From positions 1-21,938 of the forward strand of contig VSNR01000064.1 in NCBI GenBank assembly GCA_009774345.1: DNA of 21,938 bases. Reading direction: 5' to 3'. Source of the stretch: Lachnospiraceae bacterium. Its GTDB lineage: Bacteria > Bacillota > Clostridia > Lachnospirales > Lachnospiraceae. Below the pieces are notes generated by a model that did not search any database, was not told the origin of the DNA, and saw nothing but the letters and a program-made list of their open reading frames with translations. The position numbers and the translations under genes are program-made. Positions 21,926-21,938 of the stretch are shown here, in pieces (position 1 is the stretch's first letter; the number at the start of each line of letters is the position of its first letter).

Positions 21926-21938
21926 TAGACGTTTTAAA

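Overview
The window looks like chromosomal DNA from a gut Firmicute of the Lachnospiraceae/Clostridia type. The grounds are strong AGGAGG-type ribosome binding sites, mixed base composition with AT-rich control regions, TTG/GTG starts, a Lachnospiraceae-style Rpn/PDDEXK_2 gene family, and an AzlCD / GH2 / UxaC / LacI gene complement. I saw no rRNA, tRNA, intact insertion sequence or CRISPR array.

Region 1 (1-4353) is a graveyard of mobile and accessory genes. Three related copies of a PD-(D/E)XK (Rpn-like) transposase/nuclease gene lie on the minus strand: one runs off the left edge, one is a C-terminal stub, and one has an internal deletion. Between them lie remnants of a sigma-like regulator, an ECF sigma factor, a membrane protein that may be its anti-sigma partner, and an amidase-glucosaminidase lysin. 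These are joined to one another by out-of-frame deletions. A three-repeat RHS (YD-repeat) fragment follows.

Region 2 (4481-11958) is an intact, single-strand module: ABC ATPase, double-FtsX permease (845 aa), secreted beta-lactamase-fold serine hydrolase (651 aa), OmpR-type response regulator and histidine kinase. Three 11-bp tandem repeats sit just upstream of the -10 box of the first gene and are a good candidate operator for the module's own response regulator. I infer an envelope stress, peptide or cell-wall antibiotic sensing and detoxification system. Two gaps inside the module carry copies of the same roughly 30-bp intergenic sequence, and the module may have been imported as a block.

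Region 3 (12036-14318) starts with a near-consensus promoter. An approximately 150-nt leader able to form three strong stems follows, then two uncharacterised membrane proteins.

Region 4 (14413-17296) is a housekeeping/repair and transport stretch: endonuclease V, convergent azlC-azlD branched-chain amino-acid exporter genes, a divergent SPL-family radical SAM protein, and a small unrecognised minus-strand ORF.

Region 5 (17304-21938) is a carbohydrate locus. A cytoplasmic GH2 glycosidase has its own promoter and shares a bidirectional terminator with a convergent lacI-uxaC operon (LacI-family repressor and uronate isomerase). A second promoter, with a perfect 14-bp palindrome at its start site, points out of the right edge. 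It suggests a divergent uronate or oligosaccharide operon controlled by the LacI protein.
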